A stretch of 64,000 bases of DNA from an uncultured Lachnospiraceae bacterium. Its GTDB lineage: Bacteria > Bacillota > Clostridia > Lachnospirales > Lachnospiraceae. The stretch covers positions 62,001-126,000 of the forward strand of contig CAJTPO010000004.1 of NCBI GenBank assembly GCA_910578115.1, read 5' to 3'. The notes under the pieces were generated by a model that did not search any database, was not told where the DNA came from, and saw only the letters and a program-made list of their open reading frames with translations. The translations under genes were made by a program, and so were the position numbers. The stretch's first letter is position 1. Each line of letters starts with the position of its first letter. Shown here piece after piece: positions 51,967 to 60,943 of the stretch.

Positions 51967-51996
51967 GAAAACGAAATTTCTAATGTCGTTAACTAT
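51967..51996. repeat. Single arm of the ACGACAT family
   Basis: AACGAAAT (51970-51977), five bases, ATGTCGTT (51983-51990), then AACTAT. Read on the minus strand this is AACGACAT-N5-ATTTCGTT, the same spacing as at 21623-21643. It lies 44 bases before the next start. Confidence 0.55.
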
Positions 51997-52039
51997 GGTA
52001 AAAAGAGAATGCGGGTGTTGTATGCAGGAGGGGGATATT

Positions 52040-52630
52040 ATGGGCAGCCTGTTAAAGAAACTGAAGAAAAATGTGGTGATCTCCGCTTTGTTGTGTATTG
52101 TGCTGGGCCTGGTGCTGGCCATCTGGCCGGGTATGTCGATGCATATCGTGTGTACAGCCATCGGTTCGGTTCTGATTCTGGGCGGGCTGATAAGGCTGGC
52201 AGAGAGTTTTTTTGACAGAGACGGAAGTATGTACACGCAGATGAATATGATCGTGGGGATCATTTTTGCCGTGGTCGGAATCTGGATCGTGATCAAGCCG
52301 GAGAAAGTGCTGGCGATCATACCGATCATTGTGGGGATCGTGATTGCGCTGCACGGACTGAACAATCTGCAGCAGGCGGTGGCGCTTGGCAGGGAGAAAT
52401 ACGATAAATGGTGGGTGGCGCTGATTCTTGGACTGGTAACGGTAGGGTTCGGTGCGCTGCTGATTTTCAATCCCTTTGCGGCGCTGGATACCGTGGTGAC
52501 GTTGATCGGATTTTTCCTGATCTATGACGGCGTGTCGGATCTCTGGATCGTATCGAGGATATCAAGAACAGCCAAAATACTGCGACAGGAAGCCGAAGCG
52601 GTGGATGTGGCTGCGGAAGATGTTGATTGA
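52040..52630 (+). CDS. HdeD-like (DUF308) membrane protein
   Basis: A 196-residue membrane protein with six hydrophobic segments in the paired pattern of DUF308/HdeD proteins (VLGLVLAIWPGMSM, VGIIFAVVGIWIVIKPEKVL, LVTVGFGALLIFNPF). The family is linked to acid resistance in enterobacteria; here the function is not known. ATG 52040 follows aggaggggg; an in-frame ATG at 51983 lies inside the repeat arm and is unlikely. It ends in a hydrophilic acidic tail. Confidence 0.85.
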   Translation: MGSLLKKLKKNVVISALLCIVLGLVLAIWPGMSMHIVCTAIGSVLILGGLIRLAESFFDRDGSMYTQMNMIVGIIFAVVGIWIVIKPEKVLAIIPIIVGIVIALHGLNNLQQAVALGREKYDKWWVALILGLVTVGFGALLIFNPFAALDTVVTLIGFFLIYDGVSDLWIVSRISRTAKILRQEAEAVDVAAEDVD

Positions 52631-52698
52631 GGAATGGACGCCTGTGCAGAAGGTTACATGTTCCGGCTGTAGAGAGGTTGACGAAGAACGCGCCCAGT

Positions 52699-52777
52699 GG
52701 AATCCGACCTTTTTGCCGAAGGCAAGCCTGGAACAGGTCGGATTCCGTAACTATGAAGCCGAAGGCTGAATAGTTAC
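52699..52777. repeat. Two abutting hairpins with nested GAA-loop stems
   Basis: GGAATCCGACCT (52699-52710) pairs perfectly with AGGTCGGATTCC (52735-52746). The next base starts GTAACTAT (52747-52754) pairing with ATAGTTAC (52770-52777). Each loop carries its own small stem closed on GAA: TTGCC/GGCAA in the first, AGCC/GGCT in the second. There is no T run. It could be the 3' end of the DUF308 transcript, a small RNA or a mobile repeat. Confidence 0.6.
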
Positions 52778-52889
52778 AAGTTTGATGTGCGAAAGAAAAT
52801 TCTGCTTGTAAATCTTAAAAATAAGTACTAAAATAGATACGGAATGGGTGTGAGGCACATTTTTATGTTATCGAAAGAGGGAAAGAGCT

Positions 52890-53384
52890 ATGGCAATCGG
52901 AGCGATTAATGCATATGGTGCGATGAGTGCGGTTGGTTTTCGGCCGTATGTGTATAATGCGAATACGGTAAATTCAGCCAGTATGAATAAGTTGTCCAGA
53001 ATATCGGACAATGTGCTGGATAAGAAGATTGATTACAGCGAACTTACGGATGAGAGTCTTAACGAGAACCCGTTAAAGAAGGGACAGACGCTTGATTTCC
53101 AGGGGATGCTTGAGCAGCAGATGCGGCGTGGCCAGAATATTGCGGCCAGGATCATGCGGCCGATGGAAGCGGGAGATACGGATGCCGCAGCAGGAACGGC
53201 TCAGACGACCGGGGGTACGGAGGCAGCAGCACGTTTTGATCTGTCAGGGACAGAAGAAGTACGGTCTGTGGAAGAGCGTGCAGTAGAACGGGCCACAGAG
53301 GCAGCGGCGGATGGAAGCAGCGGGAATATCAATTATCAGATGCAGCAGGCGCTGCGGGCTTATGAGATGTTTATGACGGCCTGA
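52890..53384 (+). CDS. Unknown 164-residue protein
   Basis: No family recognised. The N-terminus (MAIGAINAYGAMSAVGFRPY) is Ala/Gly/Tyr-rich and not a clear signal peptide. The middle has a KKIDYSELTDESL and KKGQTLDFQGMLEQQMRRGQ helix-like stretch, then a Thr/Ala/Gly linker and an acidic C-terminal helix ending QMQQALRAYEMFMTA. This resembles small structural or export-related proteins more than an enzyme, but that is an impression. Start after gaaagaggg. Monocistronic, with a terminator downstream. Confidence 0.6.
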   Translation: MAIGAINAYGAMSAVGFRPYVYNANTVNSASMNKLSRISDNVLDKKIDYSELTDESLNENPLKKGQTLDFQGMLEQQMRRGQNIAARIMRPMEAGDTDAAAGTAQTTGGTEAAARFDLSGTEEVRSVEERAVERATEAAADGSSGNINYQMQQALRAYEMFMTA

Positions 53385-53467
53385 ACCGGCCGCACGATTT
53401 GCGTTTGTGCGGATGGAGCGGTGCCGGACCGGAGGCTGTCGGAAAATTGTAGAAGCGAATTGGAAAT

Positions 53468-53503
53468 GGAATCCTCATTTAATACTAAGTGAGGATTCTT
53501 TTT
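53468..53503 (+). terminator. Intrinsic terminator
   Basis: GAATCCTCA pairs with TGAGGATTC across a 12-base loop, followed by TTTTT. Confidence 0.88.
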
Positions 53504-53595
53504 AAAATCACACAGTATATCAATTTATCGACGGAAGTAACTGATAATCATAAACTGTGCACTTGCTGCGCTGTTCGTGAAAAGGAGAGAATGAC

Positions 53596-54288
53596 ATGTA
53601 TCATTATATACTATTTGATCTGGACGGTACGCTGACCGATCCGAAACAGGGCATTACAGGATGTGTGCAGTATGCACTGCGCAAACTCGGCATGGAGGCT
53701 CCGGATGCCGACGCGCTGGAACCTTTTATCGGGCCGCCGCTTTTAGACAGTTTTCAGGAGTTTTGCGGGTTTGACGAGGAAAAGGGATTGCAGGCGGTGG
53801 CTTATTACAGAGAGCGGTATGCGGCCAGTGGATGGTTTGAAAATGAGGCATATCCGGGCATCGTAGAGATGCTGGCCAGGCTGCAGGAAGCCGGGTGTCA
53901 TCTGGCGGTGGCGTCGAGTAAGCCGGAAGTGTTCGTGGAGAAGATCCTGGTGCATTTCGGTATGCGGCCCTACTTTGAGGTGGTGGTAGGGAGTGAGCTG
54001 GACGGAAGCCGGGCGCGGAAAGAGGAAGTGGTGGAGGAGGCGCTGCGGCAGTTGCTTGGAGAGGATGCGCCGGCGAAAGGAGCAGCCGGAAACAGAACGG
54101 ATGTGGTCATGGCAGGCGACAGGAAGTTTGATGTTAAGGGTGCGCAGCAGTTCGGTCTTGCGTCGATCGGCGTGACCTATGGGTATGCGGCCGAAGGAGA
54201 GCTGGCGGAGGCCGGAGCGGACAGGATCGTGGACACGGTAGAGGAACTGGCAGAAACACTTCTTTCAGGCGGACAGGCACCGGCATAA
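53596..54288 (+). CDS. HAD-family phosphatase (phosphoglycolate phosphatase type)
   Basis: A 230-residue haloacid dehalogenase-like hydrolase. The nucleophile motif is FDLDGTLTD, motif II is VASSKP, the Lys is in the RARKEE-like region, and motif III is MAGDRKFDVKGA. A cap domain lies between about 15 and 80, as in Gph/PgmB enzymes. It removes phosphate from a small cytoplasmic metabolite; the substrate is not defined. The start follows aaaggagag. Confidence 0.85.
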   Translation: MYHYILFDLDGTLTDPKQGITGCVQYALRKLGMEAPDADALEPFIGPPLLDSFQEFCGFDEEKGLQAVAYYRERYAASGWFENEAYPGIVEMLARLQEAGCHLAVASSKPEVFVEKILVHFGMRPYFEVVVGSELDGSRARKEEVVEEALRQLLGEDAPAKGAAGNRTDVVMAGDRKFDVKGAQQFGLASIGVTYGYAAEGELAEAGADRIVDTVEELAETLLSGGQAPA

Positions 54289-54414
54289 GGGTATTTTGAA
54301 AATTTAAATCAGCAGGAAATTGCAGGCTGCCGTTCTTAGCCGGCTTTGACTTTTCAGGGAAAAAACGGTATACTTAAAGGCGGCTGAAAAATTACATACC
54401 GGAGGGATTTTACG

Positions 54415-56391
54415 ATGAAAATCAAAGCGAAACTGATCATTTGTTTTTCTGCGATCTGCATCGGATGCATGTTGATCGCAATGTTATGTGTTCTGGTAAG
54501 GACACGTAATCGGTTCGATGAGCTGAATGATATGAAGGCTAAGATGACGGCCAGATATTATGCATCTGCGATCCAGACATGGCTCGCCGAGAAGACTGCG
54601 ATTGTTGATTCTGCAGTGGTGTATATGGAATCTCTGGATTCGGTCAACGAAGACGCAGTGGTGGATTATCTGGAGGGTCTGCTGCGTGCGAATGAGGGAA
54701 CAACGGATGTGTTCGCGGCGTTTACGGACGGCACTTTTCTGGATGGTGGCAGGCTTGAACTGGGAGAAGACTGGGACTATACCGGTTATCCGTGGTATAC
54801 GGAGGCGCTGGCTGCTGATGGAAAGGTTTATTGTGAACCGTATAACGACGGTGGCATGGTGATGCCGGTCTCCAGAAAATTTACCTGTAAGAACGGTGCT
54901 ACGGGTGTGATCGGTATGAGCCTGCAGCTGCAGACCATGTTTGACATGGTCAATGAGATCGCGGCCAGCGCGGACGGCAGTTACGTGATCATGACAGATA
55001 ACAGCGGCAATATTCTGATGCACGAGAACAGTGAGTATATGCCGTCTCAGGATAAAATCAGCTCAGTACTGGAGGTCCTGGACGGGGCATATGTTGCTTC
55101 CATGGAGGATCCGTCGCTCCCGATCAAAGACTATGACGGTGTGATGCGTTATCTGACGGCATTTCCCAGCAGTGTGGGAAGTATTACCATTGCCACGCCG
55201 GTCGCGGTATATAATGAGGCGCTCAACAGGGTGATGCTGGCATTTGTCATTACGATGCTGATTGCGGCAGTGGTGGCGGCGGCGATCGTGGCGGTGTTCA
55301 GCAACAGTATCACCAGACCGATCGTTGCGATGCAGCAGGAGATCGTAGAACTGCGGGAACTGAAGCTGCAGATGAAGGACAACGCATCGGGCGGACATGT
55401 GCGTCAGGATGAGATGGGCGTTATGGACAGGGCGATCCAGGAACTGCGCGGACGTCTGAATCAGATCGTACAGCAGATGGTCCAGGCATCCGATACCTTG
55501 AAAGCACAGTTTGATACGGTACGCGTATCGATGGAAAATTCGGTATCCGACAATCATTCCGTGAAAGATACAGTCAGCCAGATCGTGATCGCGATTGATG
55601 ACGTGGCACAGCAGACACAGCAGGCAAATGAGAATTTTGCCGAGTTTTCGGATGAACTGTCCAATGTGGCAGGGCGCATGGAGGAAATGAACGAAGTTGC
55701 GGCAGCGGCAGTCAGTCAGTGCTATGACGGGATGGAGACTGTGGAGCTGCTTTCCAGGAAGATCGAGCAGAGCCGCGTACTGCAGGATGCTACCTATGAG
55801 ACGGCCAACAGCCTGTCCCAGAAGTCCCTTTCCATTGACGGAATCAGCAAGACGATCAGCGAGATTGCCAGCCAGACGTCGCTGCTTGCTTTGAATGCGG
55901 CCATCGAGGCGGCCAGAGCCGGTGAGATGGGCAGAGGATTTGCAGTGGTAGCCGGTGAGATCGGCGGACTCGCAGCGCAGACGGCATCGGCCACCGGAGA
56001 TATCAATCATATTATTTCAGAGATTCAGGCGGAGATCAGGAATGTCAGTACGCAGATCGGCAAGATTCAGAGTACGACGACAGACTGCATGAGTACGATG
56101 TCCGATACGCAGGGAGTATTCCAGCGGATCAGCGACAATATCTCCGGAATGGGCAATGATATCAATGAACTGGAGAATGCGGTGGAGAAGCTTAATCGAA
56201 ACAAGGACGATATTGTAGATAAATTCTCCAATATTTCAAGCGAGACACAGGAACTGACGGCGGCCAGCCAGGAAGTGAACGAGCGGGTAGAGAGCCAGAG
56301 TTCGGAAATGGATCGGATCAATGTGTCCATGAGTGAGCTGCATGAGGTGGTGGAACGCCTGAACAGTATTATTGAAGAATTCCACGTATAA
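54415..56391 (+). CDS. Methyl-accepting chemotaxis protein with extracellular Cache domain
   Basis: A 658-residue chemoreceptor. Helix 1 is near residues 5-27 and helix 2 near 275-298; the periplasm-side region between them looks like a double Cache domain (DWDYTGYPWYTEAL, GVIGMSLQLQTMFDMV, YVIMTDNSGNILMHENSEY). A HAMP-like stretch and the coiled-coil signalling region follow, with the hairpin tip SLLALNAAIEAARAGEMG. The usual VVADEVRKLA after the tip is changed to VVAGEIGGLA, a divergent but recognisable form. It should signal to CheA/CheW, not seen here. The start follows ggaggg. Confidence 0.88.
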   Translation: MKIKAKLIICFSAICIGCMLIAMLCVLVRTRNRFDELNDMKAKMTARYYASAIQTWLAEKTAIVDSAVVYMESLDSVNEDAVVDYLEGLLRANEGTTDVFAAFTDGTFLDGGRLELGEDWDYTGYPWYTEALAADGKVYCEPYNDGGMVMPVSRKFTCKNGATGVIGMSLQLQTMFDMVNEIAASADGSYVIMTDNSGNILMHENSEYMPSQDKISSVLEVLDGAYVASMEDPSLPIKDYDGVMRYLTAFPSSVGSITIATPVAVYNEALNRVMLAFVITMLIAAVVAAAIVAVFSNSITRPIVAMQQEIVELRELKLQMKDNASGGHVRQDEMGVMDRAIQELRGRLNQIVQQMVQASDTLKAQFDTVRVSMENSVSDNHSVKDTVSQIVIAIDDVAQQTQQANENFAEFSDELSNVAGRMEEMNEVAAAAVSQCYDGMETVELLSRKIEQSRVLQDATYETANSLSQKSLSIDGISKTISEIASQTSLLALNAAIEAARAGEMGRGFAVVAGEIGGLAAQTASATGDINHIISEIQAEIRNVSTQIGKIQSTTTDCMSTMSDTQGVFQRISDNISGMGNDINELENAVEKLNRNKDDIVDKFSNISSETQELTAASQEVNERVESQSSEMDRINVSMSELHEVVERLNSIIEEFHV

Positions 56392-56511
56392 CTTATTTTA
56401 TGTAATATTATGTATCAGGAAACTTTTATTGATGGGCGGATATGTTGCAGCCGATTTATGCTGTGTTGAACAGGAAACAGGCTGATTGACCGGAAAGGTA
56501 TGGTTTAGAGG

Positions 56512-57408
56512 ATGGGAGACAAGAAGGAGAATCTTCCCGGGAGAATACGGGATGTGCTGATGCCGTTCGTGGTATATTATGCGGTATTTATGGCAGCTTT
56601 CTTTCTCCTGTCCTATGTCCTGCGGATCATGGCAGGAATCTCCGGAAACGGCATGCAGGCGGATGATGCAGGGACAACAGCAGCAGTGGTCAGAAAGCTG
56701 CTGGAAGAGCACGGAGAAACTGTGACCGGCATAGTCAATGGGATCAGTATGCTGACCGGGGCGGCTTTTCTGCTGCCCATGCTTCGCGCCGAACATCAGA
56801 TGCGAAAAAGCGGCGGGCATAAGGAACTGTATGGGCGGTTCGCAGCGGCTGTACTGTCAATGACAGCGGCGCTGGCGGCCGCCTCTTCCATTGGACTCAA
56901 TATTCTACTGTCATTGACCGGACTGGTACAGAATTCGGCCGGCTACCAGAGAGTGGCGCAGAATCAGTACGGTGTGACGTTTGGTGTAGGACTGTTTCTG
57001 TATACGGTGATATCGCCGCTGGCGGAAGAGGTTGTCTTCCGGGGAGTGCTCTATAACCGGCTGCGCAGGCATTTTTGCGGAAGCGGGCTGCCGGTGAGCG
57101 GAGCGGTGTTCGTTTCCGGCGTGATGTTTGGGATCTATCACGGCAATCTGGTGCAGGGGATTTATGGCTGCTGTATGGGGATTTTGATTACCTGGCTGTA
57201 TGAACGTACCCATGATTTCCGGATACCCTGCCTTTTTCACGGTGCAGCGAACTGTGTGGTGTATCTGACAGCCCAGAACGCAGCGCTGCAGGAGAAGCTC
57301 TTTACAGTGCCGTGGTGTGTCTTACTGCTGGTGGTTGCGGTCGGTCTGTTGTGCCTGCTGGAAAAGACCGTGCGCCGGCACTCTGAAAATTCTACGAAAT
57401 ACCATTGA
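56512..57408 (+). CDS. CPBP-family intramembrane metalloprotease
   Basis: A 298-residue membrane protein with about seven helices. The CPBP (Abi/CAAX protease-like) motifs are present: EEVVFRGVLYNRL for motif 1, FGIYHGNLVQGIYGC for motif 2 and LFHGAANCV for motif 3, giving the Glu-Glu and His ligands. Such proteins cleave membrane peptides or act in bacteriocin immunity. Nothing nearby suggests a bacteriocin, so the role is open. Confidence 0.85.
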   Translation: MGDKKENLPGRIRDVLMPFVVYYAVFMAAFFLLSYVLRIMAGISGNGMQADDAGTTAAVVRKLLEEHGETVTGIVNGISMLTGAAFLLPMLRAEHQMRKSGGHKELYGRFAAAVLSMTAALAAASSIGLNILLSLTGLVQNSAGYQRVAQNQYGVTFGVGLFLYTVISPLAEEVVFRGVLYNRLRRHFCGSGLPVSGAVFVSGVMFGIYHGNLVQGIYGCCMGILITWLYERTHDFRIPCLFHGAANCVVYLTAQNAALQEKLFTVPWCVLLLVVAVGLLCLLEKTVRRHSENSTKYH

Positions 57409-57550
57409 AATACATGCCGCTTTGTGTTATGCTGTGATCATCGAATTAAGCATATAGAGATGTAATCTGTGAATCAGTTCTTATCGTTTGCGGGAAAGAA
57501 GTTTCCTGTCTGCTTGAAATCTTCATGATCGGGGTTTACCCGATGATCGT

Positions 57551-57796
57551 ATGCTTATTTTCCAGAAAAATATTCTGCCGGATCGGCCGGTGGACAAACA
57601 GAAAGTAGCAGAGAATGTAGAAGAATGGCTCCAAAAACAGGGCATCAGAGAGGAGGAAGAAATAAGTATGTGTGAATTGTTTGATCAATATGAGCGGAAA
57701 GGCCGGGAAGAGGGAAAGCAGGAAGTCATTTTGCCCTGCAGAGTTTTGACAGAGAAGAAGAACGGAGAAATACAGGATGAAAGCAATGAGTTATGA
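57551..57796 (+). pseudogene. Possible tail of an Rpn-type nuclease/transposase
   Basis: An 81-residue frame. Its centre, EEEISMCELFDQYERKGREEGKQEV, looks like the C-terminal region of Rpn/PD-(D/E)XK transposase-like proteins (CELFDxYERRGREEG...). The catalytic N-terminal domain is missing. The start region has no clear ribosome binding site, and the frame overlaps the MATE gene by 20 bases. I read it as a fragment, low confidence. The 140 bases before it contain a CGGG-loop-CCCG hairpin and an AGCATA/TATGCT pair, probably part of the relic. Confidence 0.35.
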
Positions 57797-59156
57797 AGAG
57801 AAATACAGGATGATGACGGAGACATCGGTCAGTCGTCTGATCTCAAGACTGGCGGTGCCGACGATCATCAGTATGTTGATCACTTCGATCTATAATATGG
57901 CGGATACTTTTTTCGTCAGCCAGTTAAGCACAAGCGCTTCCGGCGCCGTGGGAGTCAATTTTTCGCTGATGGCCATGATTCAGGCGATCGGCTTTACGCT
58001 TGGTATGGGAAGCGGAAACTATATCTCCAGAATGCTGGGGGCAAAGGAACAGGAAAAGGCGCAGAGAGCGTGTTCTACGGCGGTATATACCGCCCTTACC
58101 TTCGGTCTTTTGCTGGCTGTTCTGGGAATCTACAATATTGACAGGCTGGTCCGGATCCTGGGTGCGACAGAGACGATCGCTCCTTATGCGAAAGATTATG
58201 GAAAGTACATACTGATCGCAGCCCCCTACATGACCGTGTCGTTTGTGTTCAATAACCATCTGCGCTCTCAGGGGAATGCCGCACTTTCGATGATCGGTAT
58301 TACCACGGGCGGGGTACTGAATGTGATTCTCGATCCGATCCTGATCTTCGGTTTTGACATGGGGATTTCAGGCGCGGCCATCGCCACGATTTTCAGTCAG
58401 TTTATGAGCTTTATCATTCTGCTGGTGCTGGTGATCCGTGCGGGCAATGTATTGAAGCCGCTGCCGAAATATTTTACTTTTCAGGGATGGGTATACGGAG
58501 AGATCCTTTCCGCCGGGCTGCCGACGCTCGGACGGCAGGGGCTGGCAAGCGTGGCTTCCGTCCTGCTGAATGTGGCGGCATCCGGGTTCGGAGATGCGGC
58601 GGTGGCGGCCATGTCTATTGTGACGAGGATCATGATGTTTATCAATTCGGCGCTGATTGGTTTTGGGCAGGGTTTCCAGCCGGTATGCGGATTCAATTTC
58701 GGGGCGAAGCGATATGACAGGGTGCTGGAGTCATACTTTTTCTGCCGCCGTGTGGCGCTTGCCTTTCTGTTGGTGATGGGCGTCGTCATGTTTGCCGTTT
58801 CCACGCCGATCATGCGTATGTTCAGAAAAGAGGATGCGGAAGTGATCCGCATCGGCGCGCTGGCGTTGAAAATGCAGTGCTGTCTGCTCCCTTTTCAGTC
58901 ATATGTGATCATCGGAAACATGCTCACCCAGTCGATCGGTTACAGCTTCCGGGCGACACTTACCGCGGTCAGCAAGCAGGGATTGTTTTTCATCCCGGCG
59001 ATCCTGGTTTTGCCCAGGATCTTTGGGGTGACGGGACTTCAGCTGGCGCAGCCTGTGGCGGACGGCCTTACGTTTCTGCTCACGCAGGTCATTGTGGTGA
59101 TGGTAGTCAAGGAACTGCGGGAGATGAATGCGCAGGCGCAGGCGGAGCAGGCATGA
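57777..59156 (+). CDS. MATE family efflux transporter
   Basis: A 459-residue transporter with twelve helices in two homologous halves. The N-terminal PTIISMLITSIYNMADTFFV and the GMGSGNYISRMLGAKE loop are typical of MATE pumps (NorM/DinF group), as is the repeat GFGQGFQPVCGFNFGAKRY in the second half. It exports drugs or metabolites in exchange for sodium or protons. The start follows cggag. The gene ends at a bidirectional terminator shared with the convergent MFS gene. Confidence 0.9.
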   Translation: MKAMSYEEKYRMMTETSVSRLISRLAVPTIISMLITSIYNMADTFFVSQLSTSASGAVGVNFSLMAMIQAIGFTLGMGSGNYISRMLGAKEQEKAQRACSTAVYTALTFGLLLAVLGIYNIDRLVRILGATETIAPYAKDYGKYILIAAPYMTVSFVFNNHLRSQGNAALSMIGITTGGVLNVILDPILIFGFDMGISGAAIATIFSQFMSFIILLVLVIRAGNVLKPLPKYFTFQGWVYGEILSAGLPTLGRQGLASVASVLLNVAASGFGDAAVAAMSIVTRIMMFINSALIGFGQGFQPVCGFNFGAKRYDRVLESYFFCRRVALAFLLVMGVVMFAVSTPIMRMFRKEDAEVIRIGALALKMQCCLLPFQSYVIIGNMLTQSIGYSFRATLTAVSKQGLFFIPAILVLPRIFGVTGLQLAQPVADGLTFLLTQVIVVMVVKELREMNAQAQAEQA

Positions 59157-59157
59157 C

Positions 59158-59184
59158 AAGAGGCGGGTGCCATTTCGCCTTTTT
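59158..59184. terminator. Bidirectional terminator between MATE and MFS genes
   Basis: AAGAGGCG (59158-59165) pairs with CGCCTTTT (59176-59183), with T on both outer flanks depending on strand. It lies between the two convergent stops. Confidence 0.65.
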
Positions 59185-60658
59185 ACGTCTCCAGCTGCCG
59201 TTCCCTTTTCTGCACCCGGCATTTCAGATAGAGAATGGTGAGCAGGAGAAATCCTGCGCCGAGGGCATTGGTGAACTGCTGGGCGTAAAGCTGCCGCCCG
59301 GGCAGGGCAACCAGTACCTTCTGCAGAAAATCAAGCAGGCATCCGGACACAAAGGAGACCAGAAATCCGTACACACCGGAGAGCGCCAGTAAGATCGAAA
59401 GCTGGATGTCTCTTTTTGTCTCGTTCAGGAGTTCCAGCTGCACACCGAACAGGCCGATTCCGGCAAAACTCCATCCCAGCGCGGAAGAGACGGTTCCCAG
59501 GATCACCATCGGGTAGGCATTGGAGGGGACTGCCAGGGCAAAAAAGATAAAATACAGCAGAATCCCCAGCAGGGAATATTTGTAGAGGAAGGCCATACCG
59601 TGTTTATCGCCCAGTTTGCCCATCAGCGGTGTGATGGCGATGCGCAGCATATTGCACAGGAAACCGACGACCATGATAAAGGTAAAGGGCATCCCCAGTT
59701 CTTCCAGCTGATAGCTGCTGTTAAAGGGAGTAGCGCAGTAAAAGGAGGTCTGCCAGAGCAGCGTGAGCGTAAAGGCCATCCTGAAATCGGCGCTTCCAAA
59801 AGCGTCTCGCATTTCTGCGAAAAGGTTCCCATGATGCACAACGTTCTTTTTCGAGTATTTATAGCGCAGCTTTCCGTGTATCTCCTTGCCGTCGGCATTC
59901 ATCTCGCTCAGACGGGGTTCTTTCATACAGCTGAACGCCCAGGCATTTAAGAGCACCAGAAGCAGAATCATACTGCCGTTTAAAGTGAACCCCATATGCT
60001 GCCGTTCTCCGGTGGCGGCGTCCATGACAATGCCGGACACCAGCATCATCGTGACCGTGACGAAAACACAGACCGCATCTTTTCTGGAAAAATAGTTTCC
60101 CCGCAGCCGTGCAGGCACCAGGGATGCGATCCAGTCCTGGGTGGCGGGGGTTCCGATCTGCGCGCATATCTGGGCAATAAAATACCCTGTGATCACCAGC
60201 AGCTGTCGGGAACCGTCTTGAATCGGCAGCAGTGGGATAAAGAAAATAAATGCCAGATAAAGTTTCTGCATCGTCATCAGGCAGACAAACAGCTTCCTCT
60301 TTTTCAGATGATTGACCATCTGCATGGTAAAGAGCTGAAACAGGGCGGCCAGACTGGCAACGGAAGTCAGTACGCCCGCCTGTGCATCGGAAAAGCCCAC
60401 GGAGAGCATGAGGGAGACGAGGAAGGCGCCGCCCGCCAGCTGAACGATGGTCTGCGAAGCAGCGTCGCCGACGATATAACGTCTGCGGCTTTTTTCATAA
60501 TCCGCCTCGCTTTCCGGCAGCGCCATAAAGAAGATTCTTCGAAAACGTCCTAAAAACCAGTGCATATCAAGCATCAGTCTTTCCATAAGAATACCTTGGA
60601 AATCATTCCTTACCTTTCCCGGAGACACATGATCGTATAAAGTCTCTTCTGGCTTCAT
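59183..60658 (-). CDS. MFS transporter
   Basis: A 491-residue major facilitator with twelve predicted helices. Helix 1-4 region: GDAASQTIVQLAGGAFLVSL, DAQAGVLTSVASLAALFQLF; RGNYFSRKDAV is the cytoplasmic loop motif in this subgroup; the C-terminal half has GIGLFGVQLELLNETKRDI. The substrate is unknown. It diverges from the alpha-glucuronidase gene, so an aldouronate or glucuronide role is possible. Start 60658 is the first ATG. A second ATG at 60586, after AAGG, is a good alternative because a -10-like TATTAT lies almost at 60658. Confidence 0.82.
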   Translation of the reverse strand: MKPEETLYDHVSPGKVRNDFQGILMERLMLDMHWFLGRFRRIFFMALPESEADYEKSRRRYIVGDAASQTIVQLAGGAFLVSLMLSVGFSDAQAGVLTSVASLAALFQLFTMQMVNHLKKRKLFVCLMTMQKLYLAFIFFIPLLPIQDGSRQLLVITGYFIAQICAQIGTPATQDWIASLVPARLRGNYFSRKDAVCVFVTVTMMLVSGIVMDAATGERQHMGFTLNGSMILLLVLLNAWAFSCMKEPRLSEMNADGKEIHGKLRYKYSKKNVVHHGNLFAEMRDAFGSADFRMAFTLTLLWQTSFYCATPFNSSYQLEELGMPFTFIMVVGFLCNMLRIAITPLMGKLGDKHGMAFLYKYSLLGILLYFIFFALAVPSNAYPMVILGTVSSALGWSFAGIGLFGVQLELLNETKRDIQLSILLALSGVYGFLVSFVSGCLLDFLQKVLVALPGRQLYAQQFTNALGAGFLLLTILYLKCRVQKRERQLET

Positions 60659-60813
60659 GCTATAATAGAATCCCGGAATTAGGAATGTATTTTTTTATGC
60701 AAATACATGTGTTTTATTGCTCTTGTGTTTCATTGCTCTTCTGACTGACCTTGCTTATCCTTCTGCCGGCGGAGCGGCTCCACTTTTGATTTTGCAGGAT
60801 GCCCTTTTGAAGT

Positions 60814-60855
60814 TGTTTTCACGCCTGTCTTGTGCTATAGTAAACGACATAACAA
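60814..60855 (+). promoter_or_regulatory. Promoter-like sequence containing an ACGACAT core before the glucuronidase gene
   Basis: TTGTTT (about 60813-60818), a 17-base spacer and TATAGT (60836-60841) with upstream TG form a promoter-like pair. The -10 is the first part of TATAGTAAACGACATAACAA (60836-60855), identical to 1158-1177. No inverted arm is seen here, so this is a solo copy. Confidence 0.45.
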
Positions 60856-60943
60856 TCATAATATTTTATGAGAAAAAAACGTGAAACAGCGAATCAGAAC
60901 AGATTCCGTCAAACGGGGGAAAGCAGAAGATACGGAGGCTGGT

